Virus record (IMG/VR): IMGVR_UViG_3300024273_002055
Span: 61,054 to 125,053 of that record
DNA: 64,000 bases
Direction: 5' to 3' (one strand)
Source: a virus
Shown: piece after piece, positions 54,601 to 63,518 of the stretch
Position numbering within the stretch: the stretch's first letter is position 1
Layout: every line of letters begins with the position of its first letter
Position numbers and translations under genes: made by a program
The notes under the pieces: generated by a model
The model's input: only the letters and a program-made list of their open reading frames with translations
Databases searched by the model: none
Told to the model about the DNA's origin: nothing

Positions 54601-57490
54601 TAACTTCTTGTGGTGTATCACTACCATTACCAACCCATAAATAATCTGTTGTTAAGTTTGGTAAACCAGCAGTACGTGCCGTGTTAAACGCAAATAACTG
54701 ACCATCTACTGTACCCACTTTTAACACCTTAGCAATCCTTTGTATTTGTGTGTCTGAACCTGTAGGTCTAACTTTAGTTAGCCCACCAGTAGTTGTTGAT
54801 ACATATAGTTCATCATTAATTACCCATGTTTCACCATTAGGGTTAAGTGTTGTTGTACCACTACTTGTATTAATACCCGTTAATTTACCAAAAGTAACAA
54901 TTGGGTTGGTATTTGTATTATCAAAACTCTCAGATGTAAATCCAATTACTGGCATTGTTGTACCTGTTGATGAGTTGGCTAGCTCTACCTCATGGATATC
55001 ATTGTCAAATCCCACAATATAAACAGGAAGACCCTTATCTATTGTTCCAGCAGACCCTTTTTTGCCCCATATGGTAACAGTACCTGTTGATACGTATTCT
55101 TCTGTAGTTAACCACTCATTAGACGCTACGTCAAAATACATCATTCTACCTTGATATGAATTGTCTGGTGTGGCGGGAATATTAGATGTTACATCATCTA
55201 AACTATTAAGAGTGATACCTGTATATGTTGATGCGGAAAATATTCCATCAACCGTTAATCCTGTAACAGATTCTATTGTTGAACTTAATGTAACTCCATC
55301 ATTTCTAGATATAGTAAAGGTGTTAGCATTGTTGTAAGTAAATCCTGTAACAAAAGTGTCTCCAGTAGTAAATGCAGAAAGGGCTGGGCTTAAATCTACA
55401 TTATAAAAGTTAGAACCTTGTATATTGTTATCAAACTCTATTAAATTTCCATTAAGATTGGCAGCATTAGTATAACTGTCTGTCATGCCAGTAGTGAAAC
55501 CGCCAACATTAAAAGTTCCTCCGCTAGAATTTGTGTAAGTAACAACCCCAGTGGAAGGACTATAAACACCACTAATAACAAAAATGTCAGAAGCCAACAC
55601 TGATAAGTCAGAATTTAAAACACTTCCATCATTTAAAGAAGAAGTTAATATGTAGTTTGAATTATTAAAAGTTTGACCCGTTAAATAAAAATCATTTATA
55701 CCTGATAAATTAGAGCCGTCTCCATAAAAAGTGCCTCCGCTTATTGTGGTTGCAGAAACAGAAATTAAAGAGATGTCATCATCAAGATTTACAATAGGAT
55801 TATTTGCAGTGCCTCCTGTATTTATGTTATTTCCAGGCTGAACTCTTGTAATATCGTTTCCATCTGCTGTGGTTAAAAATATGTCAGAAAGGTCTGTGCT
55901 TCCAGAGTAAAAAGTTGTTGCAGATACTGATGTTCCACTAATAGATGGAGACTCAATTTCAAATCCAGCATATAAAGAGTTTGCCGTAACAGCATTTGTG
56001 GCATCTAAATTTGTGGTGTATATTTCTCTCCACCTGAGGGAGGGTGCTCCCAAATCTACAATATTATCAACATTCGGCTCTAAATCATTACCTATAGTAG
56101 TAGTTCCAGAAATTAAAGTATTACCAGTAACGGTAAAGTTAGAATTTATAGTAGTTTGTCCAGAAGTTATTAATGAATTAAAGACTGGTGAATCGTCTAC
56201 ATTAATAATTGGATTGTTTGCAGTTCCACCAGTTGTTATATTTGTTCCAGGTTGAACTCTTGTAATATCGTTACCATCTGCTGTAGTTAAAAATATGTCA
56301 GAAAGGTCAGTGCTTCCAGAATATATCGTTCCACCACTTAATGTTGTTGCAGAAACAGAACTTAATAAAATATCATCATCAAGATTTACAGTCGGATTGT
56401 TTGCAGTTCCACCAGTTGATATGTTTATTCCTCCCGAAACTCTTGTTATGTCGTTACCATCATTTGTAGTTAAGAATATATCAGATAAATCAGTTGAGCC
56501 AGAATATAAAGTTCCACCACTTAAATTAGTTGCAGAAACAGAATTTAATGAAATGTCACTGTCAAGACTTACAATAGGACTGTTTACAGTTCCACCAGTT
56601 GTTATGTTTGTTCCGCCTTGAACTCTTGTAATATCTGTCTCAACATCTATATTAACAATGTCCCCTACGGTTGTTATTGTTGCATTTGTTCCCCCGCTTA
56701 TTGTTCTAAAATAAAAATCCGTTCCAGACTTTCCACTAAAAATTTCATTAGCACTTCCTAAATTGATTCCGTTTTCAATTTTTGCACTTAACTGATTAGA
56801 TACATCTCCACTATATGAATTAAAAGCAGAAACATCTAACTTATCATCTAATTCACTTTGTAAATTAATAACTTCAGATATAGAGTGTGTATGTGCTGTG
56901 CTAACTAAATTTCCAAACGATGTTTGGTGTGGATTGACAGTATTGGCAGTATGGGAATTAAATAAAGATAGATTTGTTTTACCACTTAGGGCTGGAGTTA
57001 AGTTAACGTTGTAATAGTTTGAGCCTAATATGTTGTTATCGAATTGTATTGATTCTCCCACCAATGTAGAACCAGTTGTATAACTGTCAGTTATTCCCGT
57101 AACAAAACCACAAACATCAAATGTAGTCCCGCTATTTGTTGCAAACGTAACACAGCCAGTGCTCGGATTGTAGGTACCTCCTGTAACGTTAATGTCATTA
57201 TCTGAGAATAGTGCTGCCGAATTTGCAACGGTAAAAGTTCCTCCTGTGTTGTAAGTAAAACTTAATTGTGATGTAGCTGAATCCGCATTACCAGAAACAA
57301 CATATGTATCAGCAGAGACCGAGCCAACAATTGATGAAACATCTATATACTCTACATTACCACTAACAGAATTTTTTCCCAATATTTGAGTTAGTGAGTT
57401 ATTGTTGTTTACTGTTAATATATTTAATGTATCACCAGTTATGTTATCATTAACATGCAAAGAACCATATATATTGTGTTTTGTACTCAT
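51695..57490 (-). CDS. Giant tail fibre protein (1931 residues)
   Basis: A long, Thr/Asn/Ser/Gly-rich repetitive fibre. Residues about 20-280 form a module nearly identical to one inside the 1468-residue fibre (57762-62168), containing THSISEVINLQSELDDKL. Residues about 280-585 carry four ~61-residue repeats around GNDITRVQPGTNITTGGTAN, with YSGSTDLSDIFLTT. The middle and C-terminal parts hold many short FVTGFTYNDANTFT-type strands, as in trimeric fibre shafts. The tip resembles other phage fibre ends (SSPTNGYVLTSDASGNANWQ, then NLPTAVGIQGTTYTLVNSG). It should contact the host surface. It lies 2 bases after the small gene 57493-57756, in one operon with the other fibre gene. Confidence 0.85.
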   Translation of the reverse strand: MSTKHNIYGSLHVNDNITGDTLNILTVNNNNSLTQILGKNSVSGNVEYIDVSSIVGSVSADTYVVSGNADSATSQLSFTYNTGGTFTVANSAALFSDNDINVTGGTYNPSTGCVTFATNSGTTFDVCGFVTGITDSYTTGSTLVGESIQFDNNILGSNYYNVNLTPALSGKTNLSLFNSHTANTVNPHQTSFGNLVSTAHTHSISEVINLQSELDDKLDVSAFNSYSGDVSNQLSAKIENGINLGSANEIFSGKSGTDFYFRTISGGTNATITTVGDIVNIDVETDITRVQGGTNITTGGTVNSPIVSLDSDISLNSVSATNLSGGTLYSGSTDLSDIFLTTNDGNDITRVSGGINISTGGTANNPTVNLDDDILLSSVSATTLSGGTIYSGSTDLSDIFLTTADGNDITRVQPGTNITTGGTANNPIINVDDSPVFNSLITSGQTTINSNFTVTGNTLISGTTTIGNDLEPNVDNIVDLGAPSLRWREIYTTNLDATNAVTANSLYAGFEIESPSISGTSVSATTFYSGSTDLSDIFLTTADGNDITRVQPGNNINTGGTANNPIVNLDDDISLISVSATTISGGTFYGDGSNLSGINDFYLTGQTFNNSNYILTSSLNDGSVLNSDLSVLASDIFVISGVYSPSTGVVTYTNSSGGTFNVGGFTTGMTDSYTNAANLNGNLIEFDNNIQGSNFYNVDLSPALSAFTTGDTFVTGFTYNNANTFTISRNDGVTLSSTIESVTGLTVDGIFSASTYTGITLNSLDDVTSNIPATPDNSYQGRMMYFDVASNEWLTTEEYVSTGTVTIWGKKGSAGTIDKGLPVYIVGFDNDIHEVELANSSTGTTMPVIGFTSESFDNTNTNPIVTFGKLTGINTSSGTTTLNPNGETWVINDELYVSTTTGGLTKVRPTGSDTQIQRIAKVLKVGTVDGQLFAFNTARTAGLPNLTTDYLWVGNGSDTPQEVIRTDVGITTTGFTYNDNNTFTITDDNGGSLSSTINQVSGLTTTNFINYANTTDPLAVSGRTYYDVSENALSYFPETPNMDVTINIGQEGVTRVYNNTGIQINNGQACHLSGEFNGVATVKLAIASGTTDTSDTSYEVTGIATHNIPNGTTGFITNIGLVRDLNITGTTPGSAIFLSDQIAGKLVYELPTTNSSRISQIGYVIATGTTTGRILVELSNESVSVLSTKEIDVLTQNNASTGTRNGGFMTVNGGDNSKFDISAGSGTVMDNFTDANTPLLTEVVWDTITGVTLTSLTGSQGTYIFINSSGGTLQFPLQTPPQQSDKRDNIFLGIIGHASNTVVNNIFNTPIQVVSPINQLEDLTSSIGPFSKSGNRVSNITGTLELQKSSGNSFVFGGNLSNNNKIPSNIQSGVLSGSTLVYAKGTAVLGQSGTTVDVQNYDSNGLGTISSIPGSNYVATRIWHAPINNVLVFQYAQFSYSTQSLARDSFPNENYTSPPGLDVNAYLVAVLIYKKGDVNLDNALVIPQGKFAGTGGGGTSPDTLQSVYDNSIPNPEILTDATNESVDFRVGSGSDSDNLIRFQQNDGTVNAFITGEGNSSFNNISGDTLQLNTVALNPTGTDILVRNSTTGVVDYRPVSGITPDLNTFVSGGTYNDTTNNINFSGNSTETTFDVDLTGLVSSVSGDTFVVGGTYVDSTNTIALLRNDGNFVNVTGVTNTYVTGGTINLPATDNSNGGTIGLLYKDSDGIPRTLPFEDTYTSGTTFASNQATLTRNDGTEIFKLSGGTNVTLSNPSTNQIKLDVTIPAGMNTYVTGFTYDDANTLTISDNVGDTFPVTINTMTGLTVSGKVITTQLQVTSSPTNGYVLTSDASGNANWQAAGGGPTLRNVSSTDTFSTANETINCTSGTFIINLPTAVGIQGTTYTLVNSGTGVITLDANGTETINGSLTIDLSTQYISRTVQSDGANWIVI
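55735..56650 (-). repeat. Four ~180-base repeats in the giant fibre gene
   Basis: Copies around 56640, 56455, 56270 and 55860 each encode (D)ITRV(Q/S)xGxNIxTGGTxNxPxVxLDDD followed by SVSATxxSGGTxYSGSTDL. The repeats are largely identical in sequence, so assembly copy number deserves care. Confidence 0.8.
56641..57411 (-). repeat. Fibre module shared with 59652-60419 (copy 1)
   Basis: About 770 bases at the 5' end of the 1931-residue fibre gene. It is highly similar to an internal part of the 1468-residue fibre gene; for example ISEVINLQSELDDKL versus ISEVLNLQNELDDKL, and NLGSANEIFSGKSGTDFYF identical. It indicates duplication or gene conversion. Confidence 0.85.
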
Positions 57491-57492
57491 CT

Positions 57493-57756
57493 TTAGTTAA
57501 CTTTATTACATTTACAAAATCCTGATTGAACATATAAAATACCATATTCAGCATTTTCATCACCATAACCAACTATAGTGAACATAGCACTACTTGGTAC
57601 AATTAAATATTCTTCAGAAACAATTATTTCGTCTCCTGTGTAATTATAAAAATCACCACCAACAATAAAGGCACATGGGTAATCAAAATTACTCATTATA
57701 TCGACACCCTCACTAACAGCATCAAACTCTATAAATATTTTAACTACTATATCCAT
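57493..57756 (-). CDS. Small hypothetical protein between the fibre genes
   Basis: An 87-residue, hydrophobic-strand-rich protein (MDIVVKIFIEFDAVSEG, CAFIVGGDFYNYTGDEIIVSEEYLIVP, SAMFTIVGYGDENAEYGILYVQSG) ending in a Cys pair (CKC). The layout suggests a small beta-barrel. It is packed between two giant fibre genes (5 and 2 bases from its neighbours) and so must be co-transcribed and probably virion-associated. No family recognised. Confidence 0.55.
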   Translation of the reverse strand: MDIVVKIFIEFDAVSEGVDIMSNFDYPCAFIVGGDFYNYTGDEIIVSEEYLIVPSSAMFTIVGYGDENAEYGILYVQSGFCKCNKVN

Positions 57757-57761
57757 CTCTA

Positions 57762-60700
57762 TTATTTTATGTCTAATTCAGTTATTTCAGTTATTGTGCC
57801 ACTAACATTAGTAGCGATAATTGGTTTATTTGTTGTAACATTTGTAACTGTTAATGGTACATTACCACTAATGTTAATAGTATTACCTGAAACACAAACT
57901 AAACTACTATTTTGTATTTGTAATTCCCCGACATTTGTTGTGTTAGTAAATATGTCAGATGTACCAACGTTTTTAATGTTTGAATTTAAAATGTATGTGT
58001 CCATATATCTCCCATCATATAAATTAGATGTGGAATTATTTAATATTATAGTACTATTTCTTAATGATGTAATGCCGCTTGTTGTTGTCACATCATTACC
58101 AAATAAAGTAGCTCCATCTATAGTTGAGTTAATATTGGTGTTGTTTACTATCAGGTTACCATTTCTTACATTACCTATTTTACCACCAAATGTCCCAATT
58201 ACATTACCCTCAAAAGTTAAGTCACTATCAGATAGTAAATTAATCATATTGGATGTGGTTGGTAAACTGCTTTCATATAAGATGTCCCCATTGAAAATCA
58301 TAGTATTATTTGGTTGACTTATTTGTACAACTCTTCTACCAGCTCCCGCTGTGACAAATGGCTTAACAACACCATTAAATATTGTTTTACTTGTACCAAC
58401 TGAGTATATGTCAAAAATTGGGCTAGTACTATTCCCAACATTGTCTATTACAGTACCGTTTAATATGGTTGTAGCAGATGTGTTGTTATCAATTTGTAAA
58501 AACTTAGTAGTAAAATAAGCTTCTTGAAAACTTATATTAACATTACCAATTAAATTCCTATTTCTAATAACAGTACTTCCATTACCTACTAATTTTTTAG
58601 AGTTAAGATTTAAGTTAAAACCTGTTTGGGTAACGAAATTTCTTAAATAAAGTGTGTGAACACTACTTCTAATCTCATTAGTGTTAATGTTAATATATTG
58701 TTTACCACCACCTAACAAAAAAATCCCAGCACCACTACCAGACTGACCTTGTGTGTAATCACAAGCTATGGTTTCAGCTTTTAAATTAAAATAAGTTGTT
58801 GTAGAACCAGTATGAACACTACCACAATCTATTGGCTGTGAAGATGTTGATATTGCAGACTTGAATTCAATATTACAACTATAGGCTTCATACTCTGTAA
58901 TGCCTCCATCTATATGGAAAATATATGTATAACCATTAGATGAATTAGAACCCACTGAACTACCTTCCCACTCTAATTCTCCGTAAATATTACAAGTTTC
59001 ATAACTATAACTCTTAGGAGAAAATAAGTACATACGCTCTCCAGTAATTGTTTGATTATAAAATATTACTTTAGTCCCTGGTGAAAAGTAATAGTTTACA
59101 CCATCTTTCCACAAATTAACTAAAGTTTCTATTTGACCATTATATGGGCTACCTGCAGAAGTTCTGTTGTCATATTCCCAAGTTCCAGGAAAAACGTAAA
59201 CCGTGTCCCCTGATGTTGAAGCACTTTTTGCTGCGTATAAATTTCTATATGGTTTATGTATATCACCTTTTGATGCCGTAATATCATCTCCTGTTGTTGA
59301 AACAAATAATATTTGCCCCAAATCTGAGTCTGGTATAATAGAACTTAAGTCGGTTGTAATGTCAACACTATCGTTTCTGCTTAAAACCAAAGTATTTCCA
59401 CTTAATGTGCTTCCAGTAATAAATGTATCGTTAACGTCTATTGAAGATAGGTCAACACTGTATGTAGTGCCATTATTTTTTGTAAATGTAATTAATGAAG
59501 TTCCGTTGTCATACGTACCTCCAGTAGTGAAGGTGTCGGTAACACCTGTAATGTCGACTGTTAAAGCATCGTTTCTATCTAATGTGATAGTATCTGTAGA
59601 TTCGTTATATGTACCTCCAGTTACAAATGTGTTTGTGTCAACTGGAACTACTACATCTACGTTAATAACATCTCCTACAGTAGTTATTGTTGTATTTGTT
59701 CCCCCGCTTATTGTTCTAAAATAAAAATCCGTTCCAGACTTTCCGCTAAAAATTTCATTAGCACTTCCTAAGTTAATTCCATTTTCAACTTTTGTACTTA
59801 ATTGAGTAGAAACGTTTCCGCTATATATATTAAATACAGAAGTTTCTAATTTATCATCTAGTTCATTTTGTAAATTAAGAACTTCAGATATAGTATGAGT
59901 ATGTGCTGTACTGGTTAAACTGCTAAAAGAGGTTTGATGCGGATTGCTAGTGTTCGCAGTGTGAGAATTAAATAAAGTTAAATTTGTTTTCCCACTTAGA
60001 ACTGGAGTTAGATTAACGTTGTAATAATCTGAGCCTAAAACATTGCTGTCAAAATTTATTGTTTCTCCTGCTAAAGTAGCTCCAGTAGTGTAACTGTCAG
60101 TTATTCCAGTAACAAATCCACAAACGTCAAATGTAGTTCCACTATTTGTTGCAAACGTAACGCAACCAGTGCTTGGATTATAAGTTCCTCCCGTAACGTT
60201 AATGTCATTATCTGAAAATAGTGCTGCCGAATTTGCAACAGTAAAAGTTCCTCCCGTGTTGTAAGTGAAGCTTAGTTGTGATGTGGCTGCATCTGCATTA
60301 CCAGAGACAACATATGTATCTGCTGAAGCTGCGCCAATAATAGAGCTAACATCTCTGTATTTTATTAGACCATCTGAGCTGTCTCTAGAGAGTATTTGTG
60401 TTAATGAATTATCGTTTGTTGGTGTATTATATATATTTAAATCACCATCATATGTTGTACCTGTAAATGTGTATTGGCCAGTTGTTGGTACCGTTAATGG
60501 TTTATCTATATATAAATTATTTAATATTTCTATTGAGCCTGTACCTGTAACAGAACTACCACTAAAATTCTCTACACTAAACGACCCGATATTTAATTGG
60601 GTCCCAATGGAAACATTAATACCATCAGTACCATTACCAACACCATTCAATGAACCGTTCAATCGTATAGTACCACTTGCTAATTCTATACCTAACGTAT

Positions 60701-62168
60701 TAGGCGTTATTATATTACCGTTATATGTTAAAGTGTGGTCTGTTGTATTAGAGTTAAGTGTGTTAATCGCTCTTAATCCACAATCTATATCACAGTTTAT
60801 AACTAACTCACCACCAGTAGATTGTCTATTATATACACCATTACCCGTTGTTAACATATTCCCATTAACAGTGAATTTACCCCCACTTTGTAATCTATTA
60901 CTTATTACGTAATTTGTGCTACTACCTTCGTGTCTAATGATACCAGCGTTAATAACAACGTCCATACCATCACCACAACTCTCATTAAAAATCGCTTGGT
61001 TAGTTGAATACCCTATTAACTCATCAACAGTCACGTAAGATATACCATTAAATGTTCTATAATGTATTGTTTGTCCACCAGACGGACCAATAAGTTTTTT
61101 AATGTCTAAATAAGTTTGTGAATCATCTTGTTGTCTTATACAATATTGTCCAGTTTGACCATCAATTTCGATACCTCTAGCAAATAACTTTGAATTGTTC
61201 CAGGGAACTAAACCAAACCCATTACCAATATTTATTTTATTGAATTCAAAAATAGATTCAGAATCACCTCTCATAAAATGAGCAACACTCAAACTGCCAC
61301 CACCTAAATTAATGTCAACATGTCCGTAAATATTACATGTGTCGGCAGTGTAAATATTTGGTTGTATTGTGTTATCAGCACCTAAGTTAAAAACGCCTAT
61401 TAATAAACCGCCTCTATCGGGTTGGTTTATCGTTGCACCAGGTTCAAAATAAAAGTTACCATTTTCATATTGAATCTCGTCCTCTGAATAACTACCAGGG
61501 TAAACATGAATAAGTGTATCACCAGTTACTGTTGATGCGGATAATTCAGACACAACAGTGTTTCTAGCTGCGGTTATTGTTTTAAATGGATTATGTAAAT
61601 CACCTCTAATCGCAGTTGAGTCATCACCTTTTGGTGAGACGAAGTAAGTATTATAAATATCGATATTAGAACTGATACCACTTAATGAGACGTTAAATGT
61701 AGTCTCAACACTATTCCCACTAAAATCTATTGATGTCGTACCTTCGTTATAGGTGCCACCGCTAACATAGAAGTTATCGGTAGTAATTCCAGACAACATA
61801 GAGCCGTCACCATAATAAGTTGTTGCTGATATAGTTGTTGCCGACAACTCATCTATACTAGCGTTAAATGTTGTTCCGCTATTGTCGCTTATACTAAAAG
61901 TGTTAATGTTGTCATATGTAAATCCAGTTACATATGTATCTTGTGATGTGGCCGCACTTATTATTGACTGAACATCTCTGTATTCAACATTTCCACTTAC
62001 AGAATTTCTTGCCAAAATTTGACTTAGAGAATCGTCATTGTTTGGCGTATTAACTAAACTTAAAGTATCAGCAGATAAGATGGCTTGAATATATGTGTTG
62101 CCACTTACCGTACCTCCACTTAGAGGTAAAAACTTATCATCTATTTTAAAAAAATATTGTCCAGCCAC
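57762..62168 (-). CDS. Giant tail fibre protein with two beta-helix domains (1468 residues)
   Basis: Starts at GTG 62168 one base after the preceding stop codon; no in-frame ATG is near. An N-terminal shaft (FLPLSGGTVSGNTYIQ, later NSVSGNVEYRD) precedes a first right-handed beta-helix of pectate-lyase type (residues about 175-560, opening YFVSPKGDDSTAIRGDLHNP, with DTLIHVYPGSYSE). A shaft module shared with the 1931-residue fibre follows (about 585-840). Then comes a second beta-helix (about 965-1460, opening ILFVSTTGDDITASKGDIHK, with DTVYVFPGTWEYDNR). Such domains bind or degrade surface polysaccharide. The two beta-helix parts and the shaft look different in base composition, suggesting mosaic assembly. 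It is flanked by the BppU-like and small virion genes. Confidence 0.85.
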   Translation of the reverse strand: MAGQYFFKIDDKFLPLSGGTVSGNTYIQAILSADTLSLVNTPNNDDSLSQILARNSVSGNVEYRDVQSIISAATSQDTYVTGFTYDNINTFSISDNSGTTFNASIDELSATTISATTYYGDGSMLSGITTDNFYVSGGTYNEGTTSIDFSGNSVETTFNVSLSGISSNIDIYNTYFVSPKGDDSTAIRGDLHNPFKTITAARNTVVSELSASTVTGDTLIHVYPGSYSEDEIQYENGNFYFEPGATINQPDRGGLLIGVFNLGADNTIQPNIYTADTCNIYGHVDINLGGGSLSVAHFMRGDSESIFEFNKINIGNGFGLVPWNNSKLFARGIEIDGQTGQYCIRQQDDSQTYLDIKKLIGPSGGQTIHYRTFNGISYVTVDELIGYSTNQAIFNESCGDGMDVVINAGIIRHEGSSTNYVISNRLQSGGKFTVNGNMLTTGNGVYNRQSTGGELVINCDIDCGLRAINTLNSNTTDHTLTYNGNIITPNTLGIELASGTIRLNGSLNGVGNGTDGINVSIGTQLNIGSFSVENFSGSSVTGTGSIEILNNLYIDKPLTVPTTGQYTFTGTTYDGDLNIYNTPTNDNSLTQILSRDSSDGLIKYRDVSSIIGAASADTYVVSGNADAATSQLSFTYNTGGTFTVANSAALFSDNDINVTGGTYNPSTGCVTFATNSGTTFDVCGFVTGITDSYTTGATLAGETINFDSNVLGSDYYNVNLTPVLSGKTNLTLFNSHTANTSNPHQTSFSSLTSTAHTHTISEVLNLQNELDDKLETSVFNIYSGNVSTQLSTKVENGINLGSANEIFSGKSGTDFYFRTISGGTNTTITTVGDVINVDVVVPVDTNTFVTGGTYNESTDTITLDRNDALTVDITGVTDTFTTGGTYDNGTSLITFTKNNGTTYSVDLSSIDVNDTFITGSTLSGNTLVLSRNDSVDITTDLSSIIPDSDLGQILFVSTTGDDITASKGDIHKPYRNLYAAKSASTSGDTVYVFPGTWEYDNRTSAGSPYNGQIETLVNLWKDGVNYYFSPGTKVIFYNQTITGERMYLFSPKSYSYETCNIYGELEWEGSSVGSNSSNGYTYIFHIDGGITEYEAYSCNIEFKSAISTSSQPIDCGSVHTGSTTTYFNLKAETIACDYTQGQSGSGAGIFLLGGGKQYININTNEIRSSVHTLYLRNFVTQTGFNLNLNSKKLVGNGSTVIRNRNLIGNVNISFQEAYFTTKFLQIDNNTSATTILNGTVIDNVGNSTSPIFDIYSVGTSKTIFNGVVKPFVTAGAGRRVVQISQPNNTMIFNGDILYESSLPTTSNMINLLSDSDLTFEGNVIGTFGGKIGNVRNGNLIVNNTNINSTIDGATLFGNDVTTTSGITSLRNSTIILNNSTSNLYDGRYMDTYILNSNIKNVGTSDIFTNTTNVGELQIQNSSLVCVSGNTINISGNVPLTVTNVTTNKPIIATNVSGTITEITELDIK
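59652..60419 (-). repeat. Fibre module shared with 56641-57411 (copy 2)
   Basis: This copy sits between the two beta-helix domains of the 1468-residue fibre, whereas copy 1 is N-terminal in its gene. Differences are scattered single bases, mainly synonymous by inspection. Confidence 0.85.
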
Positions 62169-62169
62169 T

Positions 62170-62529
62170 TTATATATTATTTATATCTTCTTCTATCCTA
62201 ATGTTTATCCCACCTTCTCTAGGTAATGACATTTTTGTTCCGTCAGCAAAAAACAACTCAAATTCGCCAACAAAATTCCCGGCCACAGAAGTGTCTCCTT
62301 CTTTCCAAGAATATTGAATTATTCCACTATTTGCAGATACCGTTTGTGCAGATTGAGAAGATATCATTAAAGCCCCACAATCATCTGCCATTGAGAAATC
62401 AACCCTAGTTACTGCGCTTAAGTTTAATCTATTCCAACCACCTAAACATCCTTTATCGTATACAGTTGCTATTAAAGCTGGTGCTGTATCATTTCTTTTC
62501 ATTATAAATGGTTTTTCTCCTCTTGCCAT
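62170..62529 (-). CDS. Baseplate upper protein N-domain-like (BppU_N-type) protein
   Basis: A 119-residue protein with the strand order of the BppU N-terminal domain: KRNDTAPALIATVYDKG, LSAVTRVDFSMADDCGALM, SAQTVSANSGIIQYSWKEGD, then VAGNFVGEFELFFADGTKMS and REGGINIRIEEDI. The W-x-x-GDT step before the GxxxGEFE strand is characteristic. BppU anchors receptor-binding proteins to the baseplate in Gram-positive phages; here it would attach the large fibres encoded directly downstream (1-base gap). Confidence 0.7.
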   Translation of the reverse strand: MARGEKPFIMKRNDTAPALIATVYDKGCLGGWNRLNLSAVTRVDFSMADDCGALMISSQSAQTVSANSGIIQYSWKEGDTSVAGNFVGEFELFFADGTKMSLPREGGINIRIEEDINNI

Positions 62530-62533
62530 AATT

Positions 62534-62896
62534 TTAACTATTAACTATCTCCAGTCTTATATCTTGATTATTAAGTCTTATATCTACATTTTGACCAACT
62601 ACAACAGGATTTAATTTAAATCTTGTTATTAACTTTTTTTCTGGGCTAGGTGTTGTGTACTTCACAACCCAATTCATCTCATATACATCGTCTATATTAT
62701 ATAGACCTGGTGTTAGGTTTACATAATATCTACCTTGAGATTCGTTGATTATATCCAAACTTTCAACTACAGACACGCTGCCTTCAGGCGTCACAAATCC
62801 AGATATCTCTTCAACATTTATAGAATTGTAAGTTTCTCCACTCAAAATTGATGAATTTATACAATAAAAATCTCTATAAAGCCTTAAATAAGTCAT
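62534..62896 (-). CDS. Small virion protein of the fibre operon
   Basis: A 120-residue beta-rich protein (INVEEISGFVTPEGSVSV, QGRYYVNLTPGLYNIDDVYEMNWVVKY, KKLITRFKLNPVVVGQNVDI). It ends in a short strand, DIRLNNQDIRLEI. The GxYYVNLTPGLY pattern recalls the beta domains of the neighbouring small virion proteins. It is the first gene of the fibre operon (4-base gap to the BppU-like gene). A TATTTAT motif is 27 bases upstream, followed further upstream by the tube gene's terminator. Confidence 0.55.
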   Translation of the reverse strand: MTYLRLYRDFYCINSSILSGETYNSINVEEISGFVTPEGSVSVVESLDIINESQGRYYVNLTPGLYNIDDVYEMNWVVKYTTPSPEKKLITRFKLNPVVVGQNVDIRLNNQDIRLEIVNS

Positions 62897-62923
62897 ACTT
62901 AAAAAAAAGATATTTCTTCTTAA

Positions 62924-62930
62924 ATAAATA
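62924..62930 (-). promoter_or_regulatory. Putative phage promoter (TATTTAT) of the fibre operon
   Basis: ACTATTTATTTAAG on the coding strand, 27 bases before ATG 62896. The fibre genes down to 57490 have gaps of a few bases and no further motif. Confidence 0.45.
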
Positions 62931-62934
62931 GTAA

Positions 62935-62970
62935 CAAAAAAGGAGACTGTATCTAAACAGTCTCCTTTTT
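62935..62970 (-). terminator. Rho-independent terminator of the tail tube gene
   Basis: A 14-base perfect stem (AAAAAGGAGACTGT at 62937-62950 with its complement at 62957-62970) around a six-base loop, followed on the minus strand by a T tract. It is the strongest terminator in the window, as fits a very highly expressed structural gene. Confidence 0.88.
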
Positions 62971-62992
62971 AATAATAATTTATTTTAATGTA

Positions 62993-63481
62993 TTAAGCGT
63001 TAAGTAGACATCTGTCTGGCTGTACATTAATTTTAACTTTAGATATGTCATCTGCACTATAATCGTAACTGTCGAAAGAAGCGTTTGTTATAAAACATCC
63101 AATCATTGTCCATTTTTCAACCTCAACTCCTACTGGGTCCAGCGCTTTTAAAACTAAGTTCTTTTTATATCCAACTGCATAACCCATTCTACCTGTAGCA
63201 GATTCAGCATGAAGCCTTACCCATTCCATTACTTTTTGAGTAGTAGATGGTCCGATAACATCAATAAACTCAATGTCAATTGCTGACCACTTATATCTAC
63301 CAGCAACGAATGTACTAGTGTTCATATACTGAATTTCAGTACTACCGATTTCTATTGTAGGTTTTCCAGAAGTTTGAACATTAAATGATTCAATTCCTAA
63401 TTCTGAAGGAAATTCTAATACGAATCTATTTTTTCTCTTTGGTTCCTGCTCAACAGGAACTGGTCTAAACATTGTAGCCAT
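62993..63481 (-). CDS. Tail tube protein (T4 gp19-like)
   Basis: A 162-residue protein of gp19 size and style (T4 gp19 has 163 residues). After a short polar start, NRFVLEFPSELGIESFNVQT opens the fold. WSAIDIEFIDVIGPSTTQKV, EWVRLHAESATGRMGYAVGY (the family helix) and WTMIGCFITNASFDSYDYSADD then follow, and it ends KVKINVQPDRCLLNA. Hundreds of copies stack into the inner tail tube around the tape measure. It has its own promoter motif (30 bases upstream) and a strong terminator, a monocistronic unit. Confidence 0.9.
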   Translation of the reverse strand: MATMFRPVPVEQEPKRKNRFVLEFPSELGIESFNVQTSGKPTIEIGSTEIQYMNTSTFVAGRYKWSAIDIEFIDVIGPSTTQKVMEWVRLHAESATGRMGYAVGYKKNLVLKALDPVGVEVEKWTMIGCFITNASFDSYDYSADDISKVKINVQPDRCLLNA

Positions 63482-63511
63482 CTTATCGTTATTTAATTTT
63501 GTTTAACATCT

Positions 63512-63518
63512 ATAAATA
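63512..63518 (-). promoter_or_regulatory. Putative phage promoter (TATTTAT) of the tail tube gene
   Basis: TAATATTTATAGATG on the coding strand, 30 bases before ATG 63481. Confidence 0.5.
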
